Below are positions 41,752-49,342 of a DNA stretch of 64,000 nucleotides, piece by piece. The DNA comes from DAOUKH01 sp965261455 (GTDB lineage Bacteria; Chloroflexota; Dehalococcoidia; SHYB01), in contig OZ253453.1 in assembly GCA_965261455.1 (NCBI GenBank), positions 2,232,001 through 2,296,000 of the forward strand, given 5' to 3'. A program made the translations under genes and the position numbers. Position 1 is the stretch's first letter, and every line of letters starts with the position of its first letter. The notes under the pieces were generated by a model. It saw only the letters and a list, made by a program, of their open reading frames with translations, was not told where the DNA came from and ran no database searches.

Positions 41752-42771
41752 ATGCCCGAACCTTCCACCGGCGGCCCCTTTCTTCGGACGCCGTGGCGCG
41801 GCCTACTCTTCCATGGCGACAACGCGCGCGTCATGCGGCTGCTCGAAAATGAGCTTGGCGACGCGATCGACCTGATCTACGCCGACCCGCCGTTCGCTAT
41901 CGGAGAGGCGCTGCGCTTCGGCACGCGCAAGCAAGCCCGCGAACGGACCCACGGCGAGCCGGCCTACCGCGACGTGTGGCAGGGCGGCATCGCGGCCTAC
42001 ACCGCCATGCTGCGGGAGCGGCTGACGACGATGCGGCGTCTGCTCGCGCCGTCGGGCGGCCTCTTCCTTCACCTCGATTGGCGGGCCTGCCATCACGGAC
42101 GGCTGCTGCTCGACGAGATATTCGGCGCGGAGAACTTCCGCAACGAGATCGTGTGGCACTACGGCGGCCGTGGCGCGAAGGCGGGCGCGGGGCAGTTCCC
42201 TCGCAACCACGACACGATTCTCTTCTACTCCAAGTCGACCGCGACGCGGTTCGCCACTCCGCACGTCGAGGACCGCCTCAGTCCCGAGGCGGCGCGGGCG
42301 CGGGGCTACCGGCGTGGGGCCGACGGACGGTGGTTCAAGACCGCGCCGCGCGGGGATTACAGCGACGAGAGCATGGCGCGGCTCGACGCCGAGGGCCGCG
42401 TCCATCGAACGCGGACGGGAAGCGCGCGGGTCAAGTACTACCTACCGGAGGAGGACGGCCTCGTCGTCGACCGCCGCCCGCTCGGCGACGTGTGGTCCGA
42501 TATCCCCGACATGATGCACGCCCCCGCCGCCGAGCGCACCGACTATCCCACCCAGAAGCCGGAGCGGCTTCTGCGCCGCATCGTCGAGGCGGCGTCGCCC
42601 TCCGGCGGGCTAGTCACCGACTTCTTCTGCGGCTCAGGGACGACGCTCGCGGCGGCTGAGGCGCTGGGGCGGCGGTGGGTGGGCTGCGACCTCAGCGCGG
42701 CGGCAGTCGAGATCGCCGCAGAGCGTCTGGCAAAGGCCGGCGCCGTCTTCGACGTCCACGCCATCGATTGA
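41752..42771 (+). CDS. Beta-class site-specific DNA methyltransferase
   Basis: 339 aa. Motif IV DLIYADPPFAIG (about 39-50) precedes motif I LVTDFFCGSGTTLAAAEA (about 284-301), the order of beta-class N6-adenine/N4-cytosine methyltransferases (type III Mod or CcrM-like). HLDWRACHHGRLLLDEIFG and EIVWHYGG are also typical, as is TDYPTQKPERLL before motif I. The target-recognition region is about 150-250. No restriction gene is adjacent, so it may be an orphan regulator or the methylase half of a lost system. GC content matches the surroundings. Confidence 0.88.
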   Translation: MPEPSTGGPFLRTPWRGLLFHGDNARVMRLLENELGDAIDLIYADPPFAIGEALRFGTRKQARERTHGEPAYRDVWQGGIAAYTAMLRERLTTMRRLLAPSGGLFLHLDWRACHHGRLLLDEIFGAENFRNEIVWHYGGRGAKAGAGQFPRNHDTILFYSKSTATRFATPHVEDRLSPEAARARGYRRGADGRWFKTAPRGDYSDESMARLDAEGRVHRTRTGSARVKYYLPEEDGLVVDRRPLGDVWSDIPDMMHAPAAERTDYPTQKPERLLRRIVEAASPSGGLVTDFFCGSGTTLAAAEALGRRWVGCDLSAAAVEIAAERLAKAGAVFDVHAID

Positions 42772-42850
42772 TCTGCACTCGGCTCCGCCGTGCGTGCTAG
42801 ACTTGGATTGACCGCTGCAAGCCCGACCCATCGGGCAGCCGGTGAACGCC

Positions 42851-43147
42851 ATGCCGAACGAGACCGACTTCGTATTCGAAGACCCCGAGCACTTCGAGGA
42901 AGGGCTGCTCCACCTCGTGGACATGCTCGAGTTAACCGACCCCCGCCGCGCCGAGGCGTTGGAGAGCCAGGCGAAGGTACTCGAAGCCGGCGTCGCGGCG
43001 CCCGTCGGCGGGACCTTCGAGGAATGGCGCGGCTTCTGCCTGAACATCGCGGGCCAACTCAAGGCCGCGCGGGGCAAGGTGACTGCGGCGGAAGGTCAGG
43101 CGATGCTCGACGCCACGATCGACCGCCTGGAACAGATGGCGGAGTAG
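42851..43147 (+). CDS. Small acidic protein of unknown function
   Basis: 98 aa from ATG 42851; a GTG 9 bases upstream is also in frame. Acidic and almost wholly alpha-helical (EEGLLHLVDMLELTDPRRAEALESQAKVLEAG...). No recognised family, no signal peptide or TM. Base composition and codon use match flanking genes. It stands about 80 bases after the methyltransferase gene and is convergent with a membrane protein. Confidence 0.6.
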   Translation: MPNETDFVFEDPEHFEEGLLHLVDMLELTDPRRAEALESQAKVLEAGVAAPVGGTFEEWRGFCLNIAGQLKAARGKVTAAEGQAMLDATIDRLEQMAE

Positions 43148-43172
43148 CGCGCGGGCCGTTCGGCCCCGCAGG

Positions 43173-43583
43173 CTACTTTTTCTTGCCGAAGAACCGTCGG
43201 AAGCGCCCGCGCCAGTCCGCGCCGCCCCCGTTATTAGAATACTTGACCGGCTCGCCGCGCCAGGCCTTCTCGTAGCCCGTCTGCTCCTTGAAGGACTTCT
43301 GACCTCTGGCGATGACGAGTAGGTAGGCGAAGAGCAACAGCCCGATCGCCGCGCCGATGACCGCCGGGCTCCGCGCGAACAAGGAGGCGATCAGCACAAT
43401 GGCGCCAAGGCCGCCCACCTTCTTCGGGGTGAGCCAACGGAGCCAGTGCCCCGCCTCTAGACGCAACGACTGCCCTGCACGCTCCTGCGCCTCCTTCAAG
43501 TGCTCGCGCAGGGGGCGCCGGGGGCGGAGGTCGCCCGCCTCCCCGATGATCTCTTCGATTTCGCGTTCGTATCGCTCGGACAT
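43173..43583 (-). CDS. Small membrane protein with basic tail
   Basis: 136 aa. The N terminus is charged and helical (SERYEREIEEIIGEAGDL), followed by two TM segments at about 56-70 and 73-92, then a conserved-looking GYEKAWRGEPVKYSN segment and a strongly basic C terminus (RGRFRRFFGKKK). I recall proteins of this layout in Chloroflexota but know no function. No operon partner is evident. Confidence 0.62.
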   Translation of the reverse strand: MSERYEREIEEIIGEAGDLRPRRPLREHLKEAQERAGQSLRLEAGHWLRWLTPKKVGGLGAIVLIASLFARSPAVIGAAIGLLLFAYLLVIARGQKSFKEQTGYEKAWRGEPVKYSNNGGGADWRGRFRRFFGKKK

Positions 43584-43675
43584 ACCGTCTCCCGCTAGGC
43601 CCGCCTCGGCTGCTAGTCCACCATCGAGCGGAGCGTGGTGATTATAGGCAATCGCGGCGGCCTTGTCGCGCTTCC

Positions 43676-44974
43676 TTATGGAATGTGGGAAGCGAGGCGC
43701 GTCCCGATGTGCCCGTCCCGTTCCAGGGCGGCGCGGCGCTCCCGAGAATAGGCAAGCAACTCGCCATAAACGTAGTCGTTATGTTCACCCAAGCGGACCG
43801 GGGGTGTCCGAAGCTCGTTTGGCGTGCGTTCCATGGTCCACATCAGGCCTGGATAGTCGTGTGTTCCGGCGTCGGCGTGCTCGAAGCGTTTGAAGAAGCC
43901 GTCATGGGCGAGCTGCGGATCGTCGTAGAGCTCCGAGTCGCGCAACACCGTCCCGGCGGGCACTCCATGGCGCTGCAGGGCGGCGGCGGCCTCCGAAGCG
44001 CTCAGCCCCGACGACCACTGCGCGATCCGCTCGTCGAGCGCGTCGTGGTGCTTGAACCGGGCGAGGACGTTCGAGAAGCGCAGCTCGCGGCGCAACTCCG
44101 GCGCTCCCATCGCCTCGCACAGCCCCACCCACTCGTCGTCCGACGTAACGGAGAGCGCGACCCAGTTATCGTCGCCCTCGCAGGGGTAGGCGCCCTGCGG
44201 CGCGCCGTCGGGGCGCCGGTTCCCCAGCGTAGCGTGGACCCGGCGGTTCATCGTCCAATCCATGATCGACTCGCCGAGGTAGGGGACGAAGTTCTCCCCC
44301 AAGGAGACCTCGACCATCTGCCCCTTGCCCGTCCGCATGCGGTGGCGCAAGGCCATGATCGCCGCGAAGGCCCCCGACGCTCCCGCCGCGCCGTCGCCCA
44401 GATAGGTCTGGTCGATGATCGAGTAGTCCTCGTCGGGGTAGCCGCGCACCAGGGTGTGCCCCGCGGTGGATTCCACCTGCACCCCGAACGAGCGGTACTG
44501 CTTGTATGGGCCGTCGAGGCCGTAGGCGGGCATGCGCACCGCGATGAGATCGGGCCGTACCTTGCGGAGCTCCTCGTAGGTGAGGCCGAGCTTCTCGATG
44601 GTGCTCGGCACGTTGTTCTCGATGAAGATGTCGGCGGTACGGAAGAGGTCGTCGACCACCGCGCGGCCCTCGGGGCGGAGCATGTCCACCGTCATGCTCC
44701 GCTTGTTGCGGGCGTGGCTTTGGAAGATCGGATACCGGTTCCACGAGTTTTCGCCCGGCTCCCAATCGGGGTAGGCGAGGCCCCAGTCCTTGCGGAGGCG
44801 GGGCAGGTCGGGCGGCGGATGGGCCAGGCGTCCTCGGGTGTTCGGCTGCATTAACTGGGTGGACTCGATGCGGATGACCTCGGCACCCCAGTCGGCGAGG
44901 AGCATCGTAGCGTGCGGCCCCGCCCACACGATGGTGAGATCGAGCACGCGGATGCCTTCGAGGGGAAGCGGCAT
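43676..44974 (-). CDS. CaiB/BaiF-family CoA-transferase (second of an abutting pair)
   Basis: 432 aa. EGIRVLDLTIVWAGPHATMLLADWGAEVIRIES and KRSMTVDMLRPEGR mark the N-terminal fold; GAAGASGAFAAIMALRHRMRTGKGQMVEVSLGEN marks the interlocked dimer segment. The region of the usual catalytic Asp reads FGVQVESTAG, so the acidic residue appears to be Glu. Its ATG follows directly after the TAG of the upstream CoA-transferase gene, so the two are co-translated and probably form a heterodimer or act on one pathway. Acid substrate unknown. Confidence 0.87.
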   Translation of the reverse strand: MPLPLEGIRVLDLTIVWAGPHATMLLADWGAEVIRIESTQLMQPNTRGRLAHPPPDLPRLRKDWGLAYPDWEPGENSWNRYPIFQSHARNKRSMTVDMLRPEGRAVVDDLFRTADIFIENNVPSTIEKLGLTYEELRKVRPDLIAVRMPAYGLDGPYKQYRSFGVQVESTAGHTLVRGYPDEDYSIIDQTYLGDGAAGASGAFAAIMALRHRMRTGKGQMVEVSLGENFVPYLGESIMDWTMNRRVHATLGNRRPDGAPQGAYPCEGDDNWVALSVTSDDEWVGLCEAMGAPELRRELRFSNVLARFKHHDALDERIAQWSSGLSASEAAAALQRHGVPAGTVLRDSELYDDPQLAHDGFFKRFEHADAGTHDYPGLMWTMERTPNELRTPPVRLGEHNDYVYGELLAYSRERRAALERDGHIGTRLASHIP

Positions 44975-46198
44975 CTACACCACCCCCTCGCGGCGCAGCG
45001 CCGCGATCTCCTGGGGCGCGACGCCGAGCCGTCCGCACAGCACCTCCGCGGTGTGCTCTCCCAGAAGCGGCGCAGGCCGCAGGGGCCGGCGCGGGCTGCC
45101 GTGCATGATGAAGGGACGCCCCACCTGCTTCAGGGCTCCGGCGGCGGGATGCGTCACCCGCTCCCACATCCCCCGCTGCTCGAACACGGGATCGCCGAGC
45201 AGGTCCGACGAGTCGTACAGCGGCCCCGACGGGATCTGGTTCGCCTGCGCCAACTGGAAGAGGTCGCGCTTCGAGTGCTGGAGGGTGAAGGGCAGCAGGT
45301 ACTCGTCGAACTCGTCCGACGCGGTGGGCCGCGCCCGCGCCGTCGCCGTGGCGAAGCGCGGGTCCTCCAGGAGCTCGGGCTGGCCCATCATGCGCGCCAC
45401 GTCGGCGATCTTCGCCTCGCCCGCCATGAGATGGACGTAGCCGTCGGCGCAGATGCGCACACCCGTCCCCGGCACGGAACTTCCGATCTTGCGCAGGTTG
45501 TTCTCCCCCGTGTACTGATAGCCCACCAGCATCGTGGTGCGCCGGTCTTGGTTGGCGGCCTGGGCGCGGAACAGCGAGAGCTCGACGTGGTCGCCCTCGC
45601 CCGTCATCTCCGCCTTCCACAGCGCGATCATCGCCGCGCTCGACGCGCAGGCCCCCGCGTGATATTGCAGGACGTTCTCGCCCAGCTTCATCGGCTCGCG
45701 CCCGGGGAGCCCCGTCGCGTGCATCGGCCCCCCCATGGCGTAGGTGACGATCTCCGACGTCTTGAAGTCCCGGTAAGGCCCGCTCCGTCCGAAGCCGGTG
45801 ATCGAGACGACGACGAGCCCGGGCCGGCGGCGCGAAAGACTCGCGTACTCCAGGCCCAGCGCCTCTCTCCCCTTGGGCGCGAAGCTCTCGACGACCATAT
45901 CGGCCTGCTCCGCGAGCGCGAGCAGTATCTTCCGCCCCGCCCGCGACGCCGCGTCCAGCGTCACGCTGCGCTTGTTCGTACTGAGGTGCAGAAACGAGCC
46001 GCTCTTCTCAGGGTCGGCGTCGTCGAGATGGAACGGCGGCGCGGCCCGCTGGGAGTCGCCGCCCGGCGGCTCGATCTTGATGACGTCGGCCCCGTGGTCG
46101 GCGAGCAGCTTGGTGCAGTAGCCGCTGGCGATCCCTTGGCTAAGGTCGAGGACGCTGACTCCGGAAAGGGGAGTCTCTGCAACGGGCGAGTCGAGCAT
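44975..46198 (-). CDS. CaiB/BaiF-family CoA-transferase (first of an abutting pair)
   Basis: 407 aa. GVSVLDLSQGIASGYCTKLLADHGADVIKIEPPGGDSQR (about 11-45, described in part), LHLSTNKRSVTLD, then FKTSEIVTYAMGG at the catalytic-Asp region (Glu here; the homologue at 17.9 kb has ASDLV). It ends in an ALRREGVV tail. It lies 0 bases upstream of a second, clearly different CoA-transferase. The two are not recent duplicates, which favours a hetero-oligomer. Confidence 0.87.
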   Translation of the reverse strand: MLDSPVAETPLSGVSVLDLSQGIASGYCTKLLADHGADVIKIEPPGGDSQRAAPPFHLDDADPEKSGSFLHLSTNKRSVTLDAASRAGRKILLALAEQADMVVESFAPKGREALGLEYASLSRRRPGLVVVSITGFGRSGPYRDFKTSEIVTYAMGGPMHATGLPGREPMKLGENVLQYHAGACASSAAMIALWKAEMTGEGDHVELSLFRAQAANQDRRTTMLVGYQYTGENNLRKIGSSVPGTGVRICADGYVHLMAGEAKIADVARMMGQPELLEDPRFATATARARPTASDEFDEYLLPFTLQHSKRDLFQLAQANQIPSGPLYDSSDLLGDPVFEQRGMWERVTHPAAGALKQVGRPFIMHGSPRRPLRPAPLLGEHTAEVLCGRLGVAPQEIAALRREGVV

Positions 46199-46309
46199 CG
46201 GCGGCCTTAGCTCGCCGCGCCCGCTTCAGTTAGACCGCGGGGCGGGCGAAAGTGCGCCAAGTATACGGCGCACCGCAAGCCGGATGCTCTCTGCTTGCGA
46301 TCGGCCGTC

Positions 46310-46939
46310 TTACGTGCATTCCCCTGATATACGCACTCGCTGATCGTGATGTGTGACCTTGTACCCGTATCTCCGATCCCGTTCAGCACTAAAGTAAAGA
46401 GGGTATTTTAAGTTGCCGCAGCTATTGCGGATTTCATTACTGTCATTTCCTCTCGGTGGATGCAGTTGAAAGTTGTCACTCTTAATCTCATCACTGGCAC
46501 GCTGTGAATACCACGCTTGACACATACTCCTGAATGCCTGATCAAGTCTTGGTCTGACGACCCATATTCTACAGCGCGCAGTGCCGCGCTTCGTTTTATC
46601 CCAGAGCACTAGATAAATATGAGGCATCGCGTCAAGGCTGCTCATTTGACCCGAGGTACTCGCCTGAGTACCAGCTTTGATCACACCGTTGAAACGTGGA
46701 GTGTCAATAGCTTCCCATGTGTTCGCGCCCTTCACATCTGATCCGTCCTCCAAATCCGGGCCCTTCTTACGACCCAATCCCTTCACGCCTGTCAGGGCGC
46801 TGACCAATACTTGAGACCAGCCTCTCGTATCGGTCGGTACAGGGTGACCGGTACTGCTGGCGTAGGGTTCAGCTGCATAGAAGGATTCATAATGCAAATC
46901 CAGCACCCTTAGAGCATCTTCGACTCGTTGCTCAGTCAT
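46310..46939 (-). CDS. MamI-like type II restriction endonuclease
   Basis: 209 aa from ATG 46939, which overlaps the controller gene stop by 8 bases. From memory, segments such as PTDTRGWSQVLVSALTG, RKKGPDLEDGSDVKGANTWEAIDTPRFNGV and LHPPRGNDSNEIRNSCGNL belong to the RE_MamI family (MamI recognises GATNNNNATC). DxxDGSDVK with ...W-E supplies PD-(D/E)xK-like acidic and Lys residues. Base composition here is clearly lower in GC than the neighbours, and codons such as ATA, AAA and TTA are frequent. Neighbours (controller, methylase-specificity fusion) support a complete restriction-modification system. Confidence 0.78.
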   Translation of the reverse strand: MTEQRVEDALRVLDLHYESFYAAEPYASSTGHPVPTDTRGWSQVLVSALTGVKGLGRKKGPDLEDGSDVKGANTWEAIDTPRFNGVIKAGTQASTSGQMSSLDAMPHIYLVLWDKTKRGTARCRIWVVRPRLDQAFRSMCQAWYSQRASDEIKSDNFQLHPPRGNDSNEIRNSCGNLKYPLYFSAERDRRYGYKVTHHDQRVRISGECT

Positions 46940-47159
46940 TTCCAATCTCGCACTCGGCGATAAGCGCTGCAAGCGTCTCACCGAAGGCTTGAGACAACTT
47001 TTCCACTGTCTCCAGTGAAGGAATAGCTATACCACGCTCAATCTTGCCAAGATAGCTCCGGTTCAGATCCGCAAGTTCAGCTAGCGCCTCCTGGGAAAGG
47101 CCTCGTGACCTACGTTTGGCCCGGATCACACTCCCAAATCTGTCTGACACACCAGTCAT
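46932..47159 (-). CDS. XRE-family controller (C) protein of the restriction system
   Basis: 75 aa, the usual length of C proteins. HTH at about 22-42 within RSRGLSQEALAELADLNRSYLGKIERGIAIPSLETVEKL. It probably represses the methylase promoter and activates its own and the endonuclease gene, delaying cleavage until host DNA is methylated. CATAAT on the minus strand (47166-47171) ends 6 bases before the ATG, suggesting a leaderless mRNA as known for several C proteins. It is translationally coupled to the endonuclease. Confidence 0.88.
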   Translation of the reverse strand: MTGVSDRFGSVIRAKRRSRGLSQEALAELADLNRSYLGKIERGIAIPSLETVEKLSQAFGETLAALIAECEIGND

Positions 47160-47165
47160 CTGCGC

Positions 47166-47208
47166 ATTATGGCCCTTGTCACTATGGCGTTCAGCATGCT
47201 ATAGTCAC
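47166..47208. promoter_or_regulatory. Divergent promoters with inverted-repeat (C-box-like) operator
   Basis: Plus strand: TTGTCA (47176-47181), 18-bp spacer, TATAGT (47200-47205) with an upstream TGC (extended -10) drives the methylase. Minus strand: CATAAT (47166-47171) drives the controller and endonuclease. Arms GTCACTAT (47178-47185) and ATAGTCAC (47201-47208) form a 7-of-8 inverted repeat covering both methylase promoter boxes, about two helical turns apart centre to centre. Confidence 0.65.
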
Positions 47209-47235
47209 CAAAATCGATCATCATCGGAACACGCC

Positions 47236-49269
47236 ATGGTCCTAGATCTGTTCGCCCACGCTGATCCATTCCAAGAGGCCTACTCTCGTACATACGCCGC
47301 GCTCTCTCAGCTACGCGAGAGTTTTCATCGCTCCGGGCGCCTCGACGACTCCAACGCCAAACTCGACGAAGTATCGAAGCTTTTCGCGACGTATCTTGCC
47401 TTCAAGACCGGACAAATCACCGAATTCCCGACAACTGAGTCCCGTGCCCTCGTCCCCGCGCTCCAAGCTGCCTTTTTCGAAACAGCAAAATTGCCGCAAT
47501 ATGCTTTAGGCAATTCGCTTACCGTCTTTGGTGGCAATCCTACTCTTGCGATTCGGGAAGGGGATGAATCAATAGCAACTGACCTGGTACGGTTAGTTCG
47601 GCAAGCGGTTGACTTTACGTTCGATAGCCGCGCCGACGGTCGTTCATTTGACATACTCAATGAGGCATTTGGGCACTTCATCCGCGACAATTTTCGCAGC
47701 AATATCGAGGATGCCCAGTACATGACTCCTCCTGAAGTCACCAACTTTATGGTGGACTTGGTCTTGCAAGACGTGAAGAAGGATCGGCAGACTGCCAACC
47801 CCGCACAGCCGTTGACCATTCTCGATCCCTCCTGCGGAGTCGGTTCATTCTTAGGAGCAATATACCAACAGGCACGTGCCGCAAGTTGGCTTGACCCTCA
47901 GGCTCTGCGGCTGTTTGGTCAGGACAAGGTTGAACGGATGGTTCGGCTGTCTACTCTGAACCTTGAGCTATTCGACGTCGGACAATATCACATCACGATT
48001 GGGAACTCTCTCGAGCATGGATCGCCGCTTGACGACTTGAATGGTAGTGTAGATGTGATACTTACAAATCCACCTTTTGGCGCAAGATTCAACCAGGACT
48101 ATGTTGACGCCTCTTGCAGAGGCAACACCCCCTTCTTCTCAGGTCTGAAGTACTCTCTGAACTCGATATCTTCTGAACAGTTATTCATTGATCGCAACCT
48201 CTCTCTTCTGAAGGAAGGCGGTCGTATGCTGATTATCGTGCCTGACGGTGTCGTATCGTCGAGAGGGACTTCGGCATTACTTCGACAACACTTAGCTCGA
48301 ACCTGTAGGCTCATCGCAATCATTGAGTTGCCTGCATCGACCTTTGCGCAGGCAGGAACAAGAACGAGAACCGTGATTCTCTATCTGCAGAAGGGACGCG
48401 ATGCCCGCAACTCTCGGGTATTTATGGCTGCATCAAGTGGTCTTGGATTTCAAGTGTCTTCTCGAAAGGGCATGCAAATCAAGACAATAAAGGGTGAGAA
48501 CGACCTGCCTCGAGTTGCATCTGCGTACAGTAAGTCTTTCGACGAAGCAAATCCTGGTGACACACAGGTCTTATCTTATGACCCCTCATGCGTGCTGATA
48601 CCGGAGGCGACTGTATTCAAAGGCAACTGGACTCCGAAGCACTATAGCGCTGAACGCATTCAGACTGTGGCTACGGTCAGGAAACACGCGGACTATGAAT
48701 TGGTACCTTTACGCGAGATGGTCGAGTTTTGTGCCGGCAAAAGAAAGGTTGAACTTTGGCGTAGCGGCTGTGCCTTCATTTCTATTCTACACATTTTCGG
48801 GGAAGGTTTTCTGAATATTAGTGGCGCACTTGACTACGCTCCGAAAACACCAGGGATCCCGATTCAACCAGGAGAACTCTTGATTGCTCGTATTAATCCT
48901 CGGATTCCTCGTGTGTGTGTGACGCCCGATCTGGGAGTGAAGGTTCTCTGCTCATCTGAGTTTGAGGTGATGCGGGCAAAGACCCATCTCGACGTATATT
49001 TGATAGCTTATCTGTTACAAACAGTTACGGTCCAGAACCAGATCCGGAGTCTAACGTCCGGAACTTCTGCATCACACAACCGTATTCGTACGTCCGAATT
49101 GGGACAGGTTTTGATCCCCGTTGCAAAACCCGGGACAAAGCAAGCTGAATTGCTGTCTAGTCTGGCAGATGACTATCGCGCGATTCTTAATTCGCTTACT
49201 AGCAGCGCTACGATGCTCGCAAGGATACGCAAGCGAGAGACTGAAGTATTCATGGATATCGTAACCTAG
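47236..49269 (+). CDS. Gamma-class N6-adenine methyltransferase fused to a specificity domain
   Basis: 677 aa from ATG 47236. Residues 1-180 are helical, as in HsdM. The catalytic core has motif I LDPSCGVGSFLGAIY (about 196-210) and motif IV ILTNPPFGARF (about 274-284), as in type I/gamma methylases. The C-terminal part (about 485-650) resembles one HsdS target-recognition domain (ELVPLREMVEFCAGKR, PGELLIARINPR, SHNRIRTSELGQVLIPV). One such domain per subunit suits a palindromic bipartite site such as GATN4ATC read by a dimer. Lower GC than the neighbours; divergent from the controller gene. Confidence 0.88.
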   Translation: MVLDLFAHADPFQEAYSRTYAALSQLRESFHRSGRLDDSNAKLDEVSKLFATYLAFKTGQITEFPTTESRALVPALQAAFFETAKLPQYALGNSLTVFGGNPTLAIREGDESIATDLVRLVRQAVDFTFDSRADGRSFDILNEAFGHFIRDNFRSNIEDAQYMTPPEVTNFMVDLVLQDVKKDRQTANPAQPLTILDPSCGVGSFLGAIYQQARAASWLDPQALRLFGQDKVERMVRLSTLNLELFDVGQYHITIGNSLEHGSPLDDLNGSVDVILTNPPFGARFNQDYVDASCRGNTPFFSGLKYSLNSISSEQLFIDRNLSLLKEGGRMLIIVPDGVVSSRGTSALLRQHLARTCRLIAIIELPASTFAQAGTRTRTVILYLQKGRDARNSRVFMAASSGLGFQVSSRKGMQIKTIKGENDLPRVASAYSKSFDEANPGDTQVLSYDPSCVLIPEATVFKGNWTPKHYSAERIQTVATVRKHADYELVPLREMVEFCAGKRKVELWRSGCAFISILHIFGEGFLNISGALDYAPKTPGIPIQPGELLIARINPRIPRVCVTPDLGVKVLCSSEFEVMRAKTHLDVYLIAYLLQTVTVQNQIRSLTSGTSASHNRIRTSELGQVLIPVAKPGTKQAELLSSLADDYRAILNSLTSSATMLARIRKRETEVFMDIVT

Positions 49270-49342
49270 GCTTGCGGCGATGGTAGCACGGCGACCGGAA
49301 GCGGCTTTTCGCCGCGCACGTGCGGGCGCTACAATGCGCGCC

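Noticed and set aside
49334..49336. ATG start for thyX
   Set aside because: It overlaps the TACAAT -10 box; if that promoter is used the mRNA begins near 49342, favouring GTG 49343. Still possible if transcription starts upstream.
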